From Zopfochytrium polystomum (Eukaryota; Chytridiomycota; Chytridiomycetes; Chytridiales; Chytridiaceae): a stretch of 13,531 nucleotides of DNA. The stretch lies in contig JAIVFJ010000713.1 of NCBI GenBank assembly GCA_025765615.1, positions 1 to 13,531 of the forward strand, written 5' to 3'. The notes beneath the pieces were generated by a model that worked only from the letters and a program-made list of their open reading frames with translations, did not search any database and was not told the origin of the DNA. Position 1 is the stretch's first letter. Each line of letters begins with the position of its first letter. A program made the translations under genes and the position numbers. Shown here one piece after another: positions 1 to 7,898 of the stretch.

Positions 1-1490
1 GGCTCGACTTGGACATCGAAAAAACGGCCGGATTTCAAACTCGTATAGGGCGGACAGCGATGCCGCAAAAACGGTTGACATCGAGTTTAAGGGTCCCAGA
101 GGGGAAAACCGGGTGCAAGACGGGGGAAGCTTGTCATCAAAAACTCGTTGAGGAAAGTCGTGACGGGCGCAGCACCGCGCTTGTTCGATGGTGCTTTCGG
201 TCCACGCAGGCTTTGTAAAGAGTCTTAACTTTACCAAACAGCTGCCTGTCCGCATCAGTTTCGCGACAGCAGCGCCATCCGACTCAAGAATAGATCTAAC
301 AACGTTCTGATGGGTTTTTGAAACCGGGTCAAATTGATGGCCAAAACTGGAGCATCCAATTTAACACGACGCTGGACTTACCGAGTCTGCGTCCCTGATT
401 TCAGGTCCACGTAGAGACCGAAACCTCCTGGTCGGGCGATAGGGTTGGAGTACAGCCAGTTTCCACTGCGAGAAAGTCAGCAGTGCTCGCGGATTTTGAA
501 AATGCCGTACCATGTAAACTCGTAAAGTCATCGCAAGGGTCGACAGACGTGTTCAAAGAAGGAAGGATGCTCGCAGCAGCGAGGACACAGTCGGGCGCAC
601 ACACAGAGTGGGCTTTTCGGAGGCAGGAGGCGGCACGGAAATCTAATGCAGATGTCCTTTCAGTTCAGCCTTTGTTCAGTTGCGATATCGCGGGCACCCA
701 CGGGGCGTCCTGGACCATGAACAGGTGGGTGGTTAATAAGGTACACAGCGATGCTGTACGGAAATAAGCAGAAGAACAACTAATATAATTGGGACGATTA
801 GACGAGCCACTTCCGATGGCGCTGACTCACTAATCACAATGCCAGCAATGGCAAGGGCCCCTCTGGAATGGGGGTGAGGCTTTTGCCATCTACCGAATCG
901 GCGGGATGCGTTAGAGTGGCCGGGTGAGAAAGAGAAATGGTCAACGCGAGAAGAAGTGGCCGGCCCGCCCCGACGGAACGGGGGGAGGCCAAGCGGTGCC
1001 TGGAACTCACAGTCTTTGGTGGCTTCCACTTGTCTGCAAACCTTGGCGCCTTGCTCATGCAACCACGCTTTGAAGCCGTCCCACCGGTCGTCCAGGGACC
1101 CTCTGCCTGGAGCCAGTCGGCTGGCCCAGGAGCGGAACGGAGGCAGACGAGGGCATTGTGTTGACCTGTGAGAGGGCAAAGGGCGGGTGGGAGTCAGAAG
1201 AGGAGGGCGGAAAGGGGTGGAGATGGGAGCGGAGGACGTTGTGGGTGGTATGCGACGGCGCCTATCGGAGATGACTTTAGAAGTCATGGAAGTGCGCACC
1301 TCAAGGGATCGGAGGGAATGATGGGAGCGCTCGGGAGGGTGGCGCGTTTGGGCCTGGCGACGTCCAGAGGAGACGAGTAGACGAGCTTTGTGTGCGTGGG
1401 TTCGAGAGTCGTCCTCGGCCTATTCCTTGTTCCCCACGAAGAAAGAAACAGGCCGGCCTGGTGGACTGGCACACATCAATGGGCATTGGG
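1..1490. other. No confident gene
   Basis: Short open frames occur on both strands, but none shows a domain, a signal peptide or a convincing start with flanking signals. The only stretch with protein-like texture is annotated separately (890-1156, minus). I see no tRNA or rRNA and no retroelement similarity here. The region could be intergenic or hold exons too diverged to recognise by eye. Confidence 0.5.
890..1156 (-). pseudogene. Doubtful exon and intron of an unrecognised gene
   Basis: On the minus strand a peptide with the texture DDRWDGFKAWLHEQGAKV is followed by a good intron donor (GTGAGT, 1010 to 1005), a CTAAC branch-like motif, and an acceptor TAG ending at 890, which would make a 121-nt intron. 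The pattern of an aromatic residue, WL and GA slightly resembles the start of SET-domain lysine methyltransferases, but that is a weak impression. The nearest upstream ATG (1156) is in a different frame from this peptide, and the frame after the proposed intron stops within about 20 codons. It is therefore either a broken relic, a mis-sequenced exon or chance. No function is assigned. Confidence 0.15.
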
Positions 1491-1497
1491 GGGAGAG

Positions 1498-1541
1498 AGA
1501 CAGACAACAAGCAGACAGACAGACAAACACACAGACAGACA
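1498..1541. repeat. (CAGA)n imperfect microsatellite
   Basis: Repeated CAGA/ACAG tetramers with a few interruptions (cagacaacaagcagacagac at the left end). It lies in the gene-free left part of the window. No function is implied. Confidence 0.8.
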
Positions 1542-1708
1542 AGAATGAAGTGACCAGCTCGTGTTTGATTGGGCAGGCTGCTAACAGGCAGTAAGGCAAT
1601 AGCTCAAACAGATCTCGCAACTGCCGGGTTCACCTTCACTGCTCACGCGCGCGTGAAAGCGATCGAGGGAGCAGTTGAGGAGGGAGGGGGGACGAAGGGT
1701 TGATGAAT

Positions 1709-1710
<2 letters not shown>

Positions 1711-1804
<94 letters not shown>

Positions 1805-1827
1805 GATAGAGAGAGGGAGAGAGAAGA
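1711..1827. repeat. (GA)n microsatellite, long purine tract
   Basis: An uninterrupted (GA)44 run covers 1711-1798. It is followed by GATA-interrupted and GGGAGA-interrupted purine sequence to about 1827. The strand is almost pure purine, so it is also a mirror repeat that could form triplex DNA. It sits about 280 bp downstream of the 3' end of the minus-strand SNARE gene, with no coding role visible. Confidence 0.95.
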
Positions 1828-2104
1828 AGCAGGGATTAACAAAAGGCAACACACACCAAACCAACCAACAAGGAAACGATACGAGGCAGAAACTCCCCGG
1901 ACCTTCCGATCCCCCACGCGCAAAAGAAAAGAGGAGCACACGAGGGGAACAAAAACAACACGGTGGAAGAGGCTACAAATCCCTCACATCGCCCTCCCAC
2001 CCCTCACCATCTCACTCAAATAATACAATAAACGTTCATGACGACCGACGAGACGAGACTTCCATTCTTGGAACCACATCTCCCAACACCCCCAACCAAC
2101 TGGA
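1828..2104. other. 3' flank of the SNARE gene
   Basis: AT-richer than the gene, with no open frame worth calling. It should contain the 3' UTR and poly(A) site of the minus-strand gene ending at 2105. I found no clear AATAAA on the minus strand. Confidence 0.4.
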
Positions 2105-3532
2105 CTACTTCTTCTTCAACACGGTGTTGACGACCTTGTTCGTCTTTTCGACGCGAGACCGCACGCCCTCGCTGGTGTCGCCGATCTCCCGAATGTGCTC
2201 GTTCTGGTTGGTGATCTCAGAGTTCATCGCCATGCCCATCATCTTGAGCCGCGCGAGACCCGCAGACATCTCGTCGAGGTTGTTGTCGATCTCCACTTCC
2301 CGCTCATCGCGCTCCAGTCCGTCTGGTGTCGTGTACGACTTGCCGTACCCTCCGCCGCCGCCGTTGTACCCGACGCCGCCACCATTGTATCCGCCGCCGC
2401 CGCCATAGCGTCCGTTGTTGGCAAGAGTCTCCTGCACTCGCGCCTTGCGCTCCTGCTCGCGCTCCTCTTTCTCGGCCATCTCCCGCTTGGCCTGCTCCTC
2501 GATGCGGGCGGCCTTTTTGCCGGCGCCAAACGTGGGCATCATAAAAAAGCGGTTGAGCGCCTTAAGCTCGCCCGTCTTCGCTTCTGCCACTTTGGCCTGG
2601 CTGTCGGCGACATTCAGGCGGTGCTCGATGTTGTGCAGTTGCTCTGGGTGTGTGTGTGTGTGTGTGTGTTGTGTGTGTGTGTGTGTTTGTGAAGGTGTGA
2701 AACGTCGTTAGGAGTCGAGCAGTAATTGGGGCAACACGAGTGGCAGTGGATCCCAGATGGGCCTCAGCGGGTGGCGTTTGATCCCACCCAGCCACAAGGG
2801 CAGACCTCCTACAACCACAGCTCATACGATCTCCTCACACACGCATGCATCCCCCCATCCACGGCACAACACTCACCAGACTGCTGATTCAACCTCGTCA
2901 ACCCGGCGGTCGCCGAATCCTCTGCCTCACGCATCTTCGCCAGCGCCCGCCGGGTTGTGTCGACCGAGTCCTGCTGCGTCTTCTTGGTCTTGCGCTCCAG
3001 CCACCCCTCGTCGTTGTAGTTCTCCTCCTCGTCGTCAACGTCCTCCCACCGCCGCTCCTGCGGCGGCGGGTTGCCGTACCCGCTGGTGTTGCCATACCCG
3101 CCGCCGCCGCCGCCGCCGCCTTGGCGGTCGTAGCCAGATCCGCCTTGCTGATACCGAGACCCGCCGCCGCCTCCGCCTTGGTTGTATCGGCTACCGCCGT
3201 TGTCATAGCCTCCGCCGCCGCCACCCTGGTTGTACCGGCTGCCTCCGTTGTCGTAGCCGCCGCCGCCGCCACCTCCGCTTTGGTTTGTACCGGCTGGCGC
3301 CGTTATCATAGCCGCCGCCGCCGCCGCCGCCTCCCTGGTAGCGACTGCTGCCGCCGCCGCCTCCGTACCCTCCGCGATCGTCCTGCTGGTATCTGCTACC
3401 GCCGCCGCTACCCGCCGTAGCCGCCGCGGTCATCCTGCTGGTACCTGCTTCCGCCACTGCTGCCGCCTGCGACCGCCGCCGTTGTCGTAGCCGCCGCCCG
3501 CCGCCTCCTCCACCGCGGTTGTAGTAAGACAT
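2105..3532 (-). CDS. SEC9: SNAP-25/Sec9-like Qb+Qc SNARE
   Basis: Predicted plasma-membrane t-SNARE that would supply two helices (Qb, Qc) to the exocytic SNARE complex with a syntaxin (Sso1/syntaxin-1 type) and a synaptobrevin. Exons are 3532-2877 and 2643-2105; the 233-nt intron has a GTGAGT donor and CAG acceptor, and splicing restores the Qb helix (LNQQS joined to EQLHNIEHRLN). The ATG at 3532 opens MSYYNRGGGG. Order along about 397 residues: Gly/Tyr/Asn-rich repeats (to about 150), acidic WEDVDDEEE, Qb helix (about 187-245) with the central Q in LNQQSEQL, linker with NRFFMMP, charged coiled coil, a second Gly/Tyr tract, and a C-terminal Qc helix with the central Q in TNQNEHI. Exon 2 has no cysteine, so no SNAP-25-style palmitoylation cluster is visible; yeast Sec9 also lacks one. 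The Gly-rich part of exon 1 is crossed by several single-base frame breaks, so exon lengths do not sum to a multiple of three. The SNARE family call is firm; the exact N-terminus is not. Confidence 0.88.
2648..2692. repeat. (TG)n microsatellite inside the SNARE intron
   Basis: Two (TG)n blocks separated by a TT step lie inside the intron, right beside the acceptor. In the gene's sense the acceptor reads as a CA run ending in CACCCAG, so a (CA)n tract occupies the place of a polypyrimidine tract. Confidence 0.9.
3090..3532 (-). repeat. Coding Gly/Tyr/Asn repeat tract
   Basis: A GC-rich degenerate tandem array within exon 1 of the SNARE gene. In the sense strand it repeats runs of GGC/GGT codons followed by units such as YDNGGSRYNQ and SRYQQDDRGGYG. 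The periodic peptide continues across different reading frames. Frame changes occur near 3284-3286 (an extra A in TACAAACC), near the GGGTAG at about 3415-3421, and twice nearer the start. If the odd bases are removed, the repeat reads through in one frame. Confidence 0.8.
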
Positions 3533-3876
3533 GCTGTGAAAAGTTTTTTCTCTCGGATCAAAAGCGCCACACAACGAAAACAAACCTATTCTGACTTCAA
3601 ACCACTGAACCAACAATTGGAAGATGACTGGGCGTTACATTTTTACATTTTGGATGGGGCGGCAGGAAAAGGAAAGGCTCACAGCATCCAAGCGGCGGCT
3701 TCATTTGCCTCCGTCGCTTCAACAAGACCATTGCCTCCTCTGTGCGTGTTCTGCGGTGGTGCTTTCACTCTTCTGGAGCAGAGTCTCATGCCACCCTGCC
3801 TCACGAGAGATGAGGAGAAACCTTCGGGTTGCAATGTGTGTGCGTGCGTGTGTGTGTGAGTGTGGGTGTGAGTGTG

Positions 3877-3907
<31 letters not shown>

Positions 3908-4560
3908 ATTGATTCCTCTCGACAAAACGACCCATTCCCTCTCCCCCCCTTCGTGGCACTGGTTCAACGTAAAACGAAGATGCTTAAACGAAAATTGGAA
4001 TGGCGATATCAAGGGAGTAGCTGTGGCAGGTAAATAATTTGCGTGCAAGTTGAATGGACATGAGTGGAAGAACCATTGTGTGGTCTGTTTGCTTCGGTTC
4101 CAGTCAGGGCCTTAAAATATGCCAGCTTCCTTCTGCGTAAACCCCGAGTGTCCAAAAGATGTGTCAGCCGTCACCCGGTAGCCGCGCGTCCGATGAGATC
4201 CTTTGGTTGTCCATGTGAAGTGTGGGGACGTCGGGTCAATGAGAAAGTTGCCCTTGTTCGGAATGGTGATAATGTTCCACCTGATAGTTCCGGAAACGAA
4301 ACGAGGGGAAATAATGTTCTTAGTGAACTGGACGGGAAAAAAAAAGTATTTCTAATCAAACTCACTGGTGACGGCCAGCAGTGCTGTATCCAGTGACCAA
4401 AGCGCAGTTGAGGTCAATCACGTCGCACAAAATCTTGAAGAGAAGTGCCTTGTGCCGGCAGAGCCCGATTTCAACGTCGCACAGCAACATGAGATTGTGG
4501 CCCTGGCTGCGAGATGGGAAACGGAGCCGTTGAGAAGGACGCAAGACACTATCTCAGGGC
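3533..4560. other. Intergenic region upstream of the SNARE gene
   Basis: About 1 kb between the SNARE start and the 3' end of the next minus-strand gene. It holds the TG repeat at 3835-3907. Open frames exist on both strands, but none shows domains or good start context. The SNARE promoter should lie in the low-coordinate part; no clear TATA box is seen. Confidence 0.5.
3835..3907. repeat. (TG)n microsatellite
   Basis: Imperfect TG repeat with GC and GA interruptions, ending in a pure (TG) run at 3889-3907. Alternating purine-pyrimidine sequence of this kind can adopt Z-DNA. Confidence 0.9.
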
Positions 4561-6149
4561 TTACTTGAGCATTTGCTGAAACAGCCGCGCGTCTGCTTCG
4601 GCACTCGATGGTCCGCCGGGCAGGCCATAGTCGCCAAGTGTCTCTCGCACAATGCGCAATAGATACTCGACCCTCTCGACGTCCTGGCCCTGAAACCTGC
4701 GAGGGAGCGTTGTCAGTCAAGTCGTAGTTATACAAAGCAGAGATTTATCATCTCAACACGCACTTTGATTTGATTGCTGCAGCTCGTCTCATGACGCGCC
4801 TTAGCCGAAGGTCTTTGGACGGATTAACAATGATCGTTTCGCTAAAAACAAAAAAAAAGAACAAAATATCAAGAGACTCGCATGCCGGAGCGTAGATTGC
4901 TTTCTGCCCGCTTTTCGAAATGAACTAGAAAATACCTGTCTGCACTGGTAATCTTGTCCCCGCTCAGGTGGAAAATCTTCCAAGTGATCTCTCCCGTCCG
5001 CTTGTTTTTGTACCGCCAAGGAACGATAAACTTGGGATACGTAGTGACGACGGACGACGGTATGCAGCCGTCGCGCTCTGCGTACAGCAGGGTCAAGAAG
5101 GGATCGTACTGGGACCCGTGGAACGTCCAGTTTTCGGGGTCACAGAGTGCGCATGCACTGAAAAGGACGTTTCGAGAGTAAGGAAGTCAGGAGCAAGAAC
5201 ATGAATGCGGCCGGCATGAGAACCCATCGTTACGGTCACACACACGCGCACAACACACACACACACACACACACACACCGCACACACACACACACAGGCA
5301 CACGCAAACTCACCCAATCCTCGGCACATCGCTCACACTCCTCAACCGAAATTCGGTCAACCCGATATCGTCCCTCTCAATCGAGTAAAACCGCTGCACC
5401 GCATTATTCGGCGCGCGCCGGTCGGACGGCTGGCACGCGCGCTTCACCGTGTACCCGGGCGACGGGACCGGCGGCGGCGGTCGCGGCGGCGGCGGTGATG
5501 CCTGCTGCGGCTGCTGCTGCTGCTGGGCTTGCTGCGGGGAGCCGAGCCGCGCGGACGGACTCAGCGGCGAACCCGGGATGAGGAGCCCGTCAAAGAACGG
5601 GGCCTGCGGCGCGTCAGTGTTGGCGGGCGGCGTCGCTGCGTCGTGGTCGGCGTCCCCGGCTTCGTATGGGAACGCGGGGGTTGCGATGGCGGGGTAGGCA
5701 AGCGAGGGAAGCTGGGACTCGGCGGCGGCGGGGGAGGTTGCGGGCGTCGGCGGCGGGGTTGGTGGCACCGGCCGCTCTGCGCCGCCGTGCTCCCCGCCAC
5801 CGCTGCTGGCGTACGCGACGGCGCCGCCCGCCATCTCGGCGTCGAGCGCGTCCGTGGTGGCCATCGCGAGGGTGTCTTCGGTCAGCGGCAGCTCCGGCAG
5901 CCGCCGCTCGTAATCCTCGCCGGGCGTCGTCGGCGTGTCGCGGCCGCGGTTGCTGCTGCCGCTGCTGCTTCCCAGGTCGCGCCGGGTCGGCGGCGGCGTC
6001 ATGGCGACGAGGAGGAGGCGGTGCGAGTGCGGCAACGGGGAGGACGGGGAGAGGGGAGGGGATGGGGCGGTCGGCGGGTCGTCAAGCGGGTCTGAGGCCA
6101 TTGCGGGAAGTGGCGACGGCGTCGGAGCGGTTGGGTGGTGAGAGGTCAT
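4561..6149 (-). CDS. Four-exon protein, unknown family, Pro-rich N-terminus
   Basis: Exons 6149-5314, 5157-4936, 4841-4764 and 4696-4561 join in frame (836+222+78+136 nt, 423 residues plus stop). The introns of 156, 94 and 67 nt use donors GTGAGT, GTATTT and GTGCGT and acceptors TTTTCAG, TTTTTAG and CTCGCAG. Residues 1 to about 230 are Pro/Ala/Ser/Thr-rich with a short Gln run and look disordered. From VQRFYSIERDD onward the sequence becomes compact, with Trp/Tyr/Cys and typical core patterns (LCDPENWTFHGSQYDPF, YPKFIVPWRYKN, GEITWKIFHLSGD), ending in a helical tail (DVERVEYLLRIVRETLGD). I do not recognise this domain and assign no function. The frame stays open upstream to another ATG at 6527, which would add 126 residues beginning with an Arg-rich, acid-poor stretch like a mitochondrial presequence. 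I prefer 6149 because the extension is otherwise low in protein character, but this is undecided. Confidence 0.75.
5236..5305. repeat. (CA)n microsatellite in intron 1
   Basis: A long imperfect (CA)n tract with GC interruptions lies wholly inside intron 1 of the gene at 4561-6149. In the gene's sense it is a GT run starting just after the GTGAGT donor. Confidence 0.9.
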
Positions 6150-6725
6150 CGCTCTGGGGTTGCTGGCCGCGGACGGCGGTGGTTGTATGAGGCTTGGGTT
6201 GGTTGGTGCTTGGTCGGGAGCCGGGGCCGGCTGAGTTGCTTTGCAACTCCAATGCGCACACCATCTTGCTTTTGAGGAGCTATCTGCCGCTTGGGCGCCA
6301 TCTGACCCGACCGGACAGAAATGTCCGCTTCGCCGTTTATTAGCACGCCATCCATCGCTCTCCGGGAAGACTGTGCGACACACCACCAGCCGCAACGATT
6401 GCGGAAAGAGCTGACTGTGATGTATTTCGACGAAGATTAGCGACTTCAGCGTCCGACGCGGCAAGCTCGGTTCCGCCGCGAATCGCCGGAGCCAACGCCG
6501 TATCAGTGGTGAGCCACTACTAGTCATTCATCGCAACTTAATTTTTCTACTGAACAACAAAAAGTGGAGCTCGTCCCACAGTGTGTAACTTTGTTTGTGA
6601 ATTCTATCATGCAAAGCAATCGCTTGAATGAATGATAAAGATGCAAGCAGCAAGCACAAGAAGACTGGCAAGAATATTGATTCCTAGACGCTCGCCCCTC
6701 CTTCTGTCAAGTAGGGATTTTCACC
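6150..6725. other. Intergenic region or alternative 5' coding extension
   Basis: Contains the presumed promoter and 5' UTR of the gene starting at 6149, or, if the ATG at 6527 is used, 378 nt of extra coding sequence. Between 6530 and 6725 the sequence is AT-richer and I see no coding feature; it should hold the 3' UTR of the secreted-protein gene. Confidence 0.4.
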
Positions 6726-7382
6726 CTACACCTGCGCGCTTGCCACGGGTAGCGATGAGCCCGGTGCGGCTGCGCCGACGGGAGCTGCTTCGCGGCTCGA
6801 TTGCTGCTGCTGCTGTTCTTGCCCTTCCTCGCCGCTTGCTGGAATTTGACGCGGCGTCTCTTGCTGCTGTTGCTGCAGCTCCGGCTGCACAGCGGCGCTC
6901 TCACCGACCGGCGGCATCGCCGCCGTCCCCGTGGCTGGGACACCTTCACCAACGGCCGCGTTCATTGCACCAACCGCAGCGCGACCCATCCCTTGCTGCT
7001 GCCCCACCGCGACACCCCGCTGCTGCTGTGACAGTCCGCCGTCGCCACCGCCGCTTCTGACGAGCGCCGCCCCATCCGCCGCGGCCTGCTGCAGCACCCG
7101 CGCAAACATGTCCCCCATCGCGCGCGCGAGTCCGCCGTCGTCGCCGCCGGACTGCAGCTGGCCTTGCAGCTGGGCGCGCAATTTGAGAAGGTGTCCCTGC
7201 GCTTGGCCTTGTGCGGAGGTTCCGCCGAGAAGTGCGGGGAACGCCGCGGGGTTGGGAGTGGCCGGGAGGAGAGCCGGCGGCGACGGCGGTTTTGCGGTCG
7301 TGTCGCCGATGGGGAGCGAGAGGGCTGCAGAGAGGTGGGAGAGGACGAGGATGGCGGTCGGGAGGAGGGTTTGGAATTTCAT
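6726..7382 (-). CDS. Small secreted Gln/Ala/Gly-rich protein, unknown
   Basis: A single open exon of 218 codons plus stop. The ATG at 7382 starts a classical signal peptide: MKF, a hydrophobic core (LLPTAILVLSHLSAALS), and likely cleavage before LPIGD. A few codons of open frame lie upstream, but without an ATG. The mature part is low in complexity: a Pro-rich segment, a helical stretch with LARAMGDMFARVLQQAAADG, Gly/Gln-rich spacers, and a polyGln run near the C-terminus. There is no cysteine pattern, GPI-type tail or enzyme motif. A TATA box lies about 97 nt upstream. The last codons contain GCGCAG followed by GTGTAG, which could also be read as a splice donor, so a further 3' exon cannot be excluded. 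It would be secreted; its role is unknown. Confidence 0.6.
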   Translation of the reverse strand: MKFQTLLPTAILVLSHLSAALSLPIGDTTAKPPSPPALLPATPNPAAFPALLGGTSAQGQAQGHLLKLRAQLQGQLQSGGDDGGLARAMGDMFARVLQQAAADGAALVRSGGGDGGLSQQQRGVAVGQQQGMGRAAVGAMNAAVGEGVPATGTAAMPPVGESAAVQPELQQQQQETPRQIPASGEEGQEQQQQQSSREAAPVGAAAPGSSLPVASAQV

Positions 7383-7478
7383 CGCTTCGTGGTGCAAATG
7401 GCGTCGCTTGGTTTCTTTCGTTGAGTGGTTGTTGAGTACGCTGTTTTCGATGGTAAGTTGGCAGGGCGTATTGGAGAG

Positions 7479-7486
7479 TATTTATA
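7479..7486 (-). promoter_or_regulatory. TATA box of the secreted-protein gene
   Basis: Minus-strand TATAAATA about 97 nt upstream of the ATG at 7382, with GC-rich sequence around it. This position fits a core promoter with a 5' UTR of roughly 60-70 nt. Confidence 0.55.
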
Positions 7487-7684
7487 CGACGGGCGACCCC
7501 CACAAGTGACGTTGCTTTTCCGACACGAAATCCAAAAGCTTGTAATCGGCCAGTGTTTCACATTGGCATTTCGCTTAGACTTTGTTCCGGCGGTCTTGCG
7601 GTGGTGCATTTTGCCTGTGGCCTTCGGTATTTTAATTTCCCCTTTTGATTTTTTTTTGCAAGGTGGCTTATTGGAACGGCCCTT

Positions 7685-7698
7685 GGGGGGGGGGGGGG
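7685..7698. repeat. 14-base G homopolymer
   Basis: An uninterrupted G run followed by a short A run. It is a likely place for length error in the assembly. Confidence 0.9.
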
Positions 7699-7898
7699 AA
7701 AAAGCGCGGCGCGGAGCATTCAAGCCGGGACTCCTTCAGCGCCCCGAACCACCGCACAAACATTGTCCGCGGCTGGCAGCGCGGTGGTGGCGGAGAAGGC
7801 ACGGCCGCGTCGCCTTTTCTCGGGACCATTGGTTGCGCCGTCGGTGTTGGTTTGATGACGACGCAGCGCTGCGTTTTTGGGCGGGCGAGTAACGAAAG

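Larger units (their letters stand above)
7383..7898. other. Promoter region and flank of retroelement copy 1
   Basis: Holds the TATA box of the secreted-protein gene near its low-coordinate end, a T-run at about 7649-7658 and a 14-G run at 7685-7698. No coding feature is supported. The right edge is where similarity to the retroelement begins. Confidence 0.5.

Noticed and set aside
9..767. Plus-strand open frames at 9-218 and 483-767
   Set aside because: Short, no domain or signal, and ordinary by chance in this composition.
1636..1941. Minus-strand open frames with long Ser-Leu repeats
   Set aside because: Produced by translating the (GA)n microsatellite.
2195..3420. Several plus-strand open frames of 90-190 codons
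   Set aside because: They are Arg-, Ala-, Val- or Pro-rich shadows of the GC-rich Gly codons in the SNARE gene.
5529..6190. Plus-strand open frames of 170-190 codons
   Set aside because: Arg/Gly-rich antisense of the Pro/Ala-rich exon 1; no domain and no start context.
6931..7509. Plus-strand 192-codon open frame over the secreted-protein gene
   Set aside because: The minus-strand frame has a clean signal peptide and a TATA box; this one is compositional shadow.
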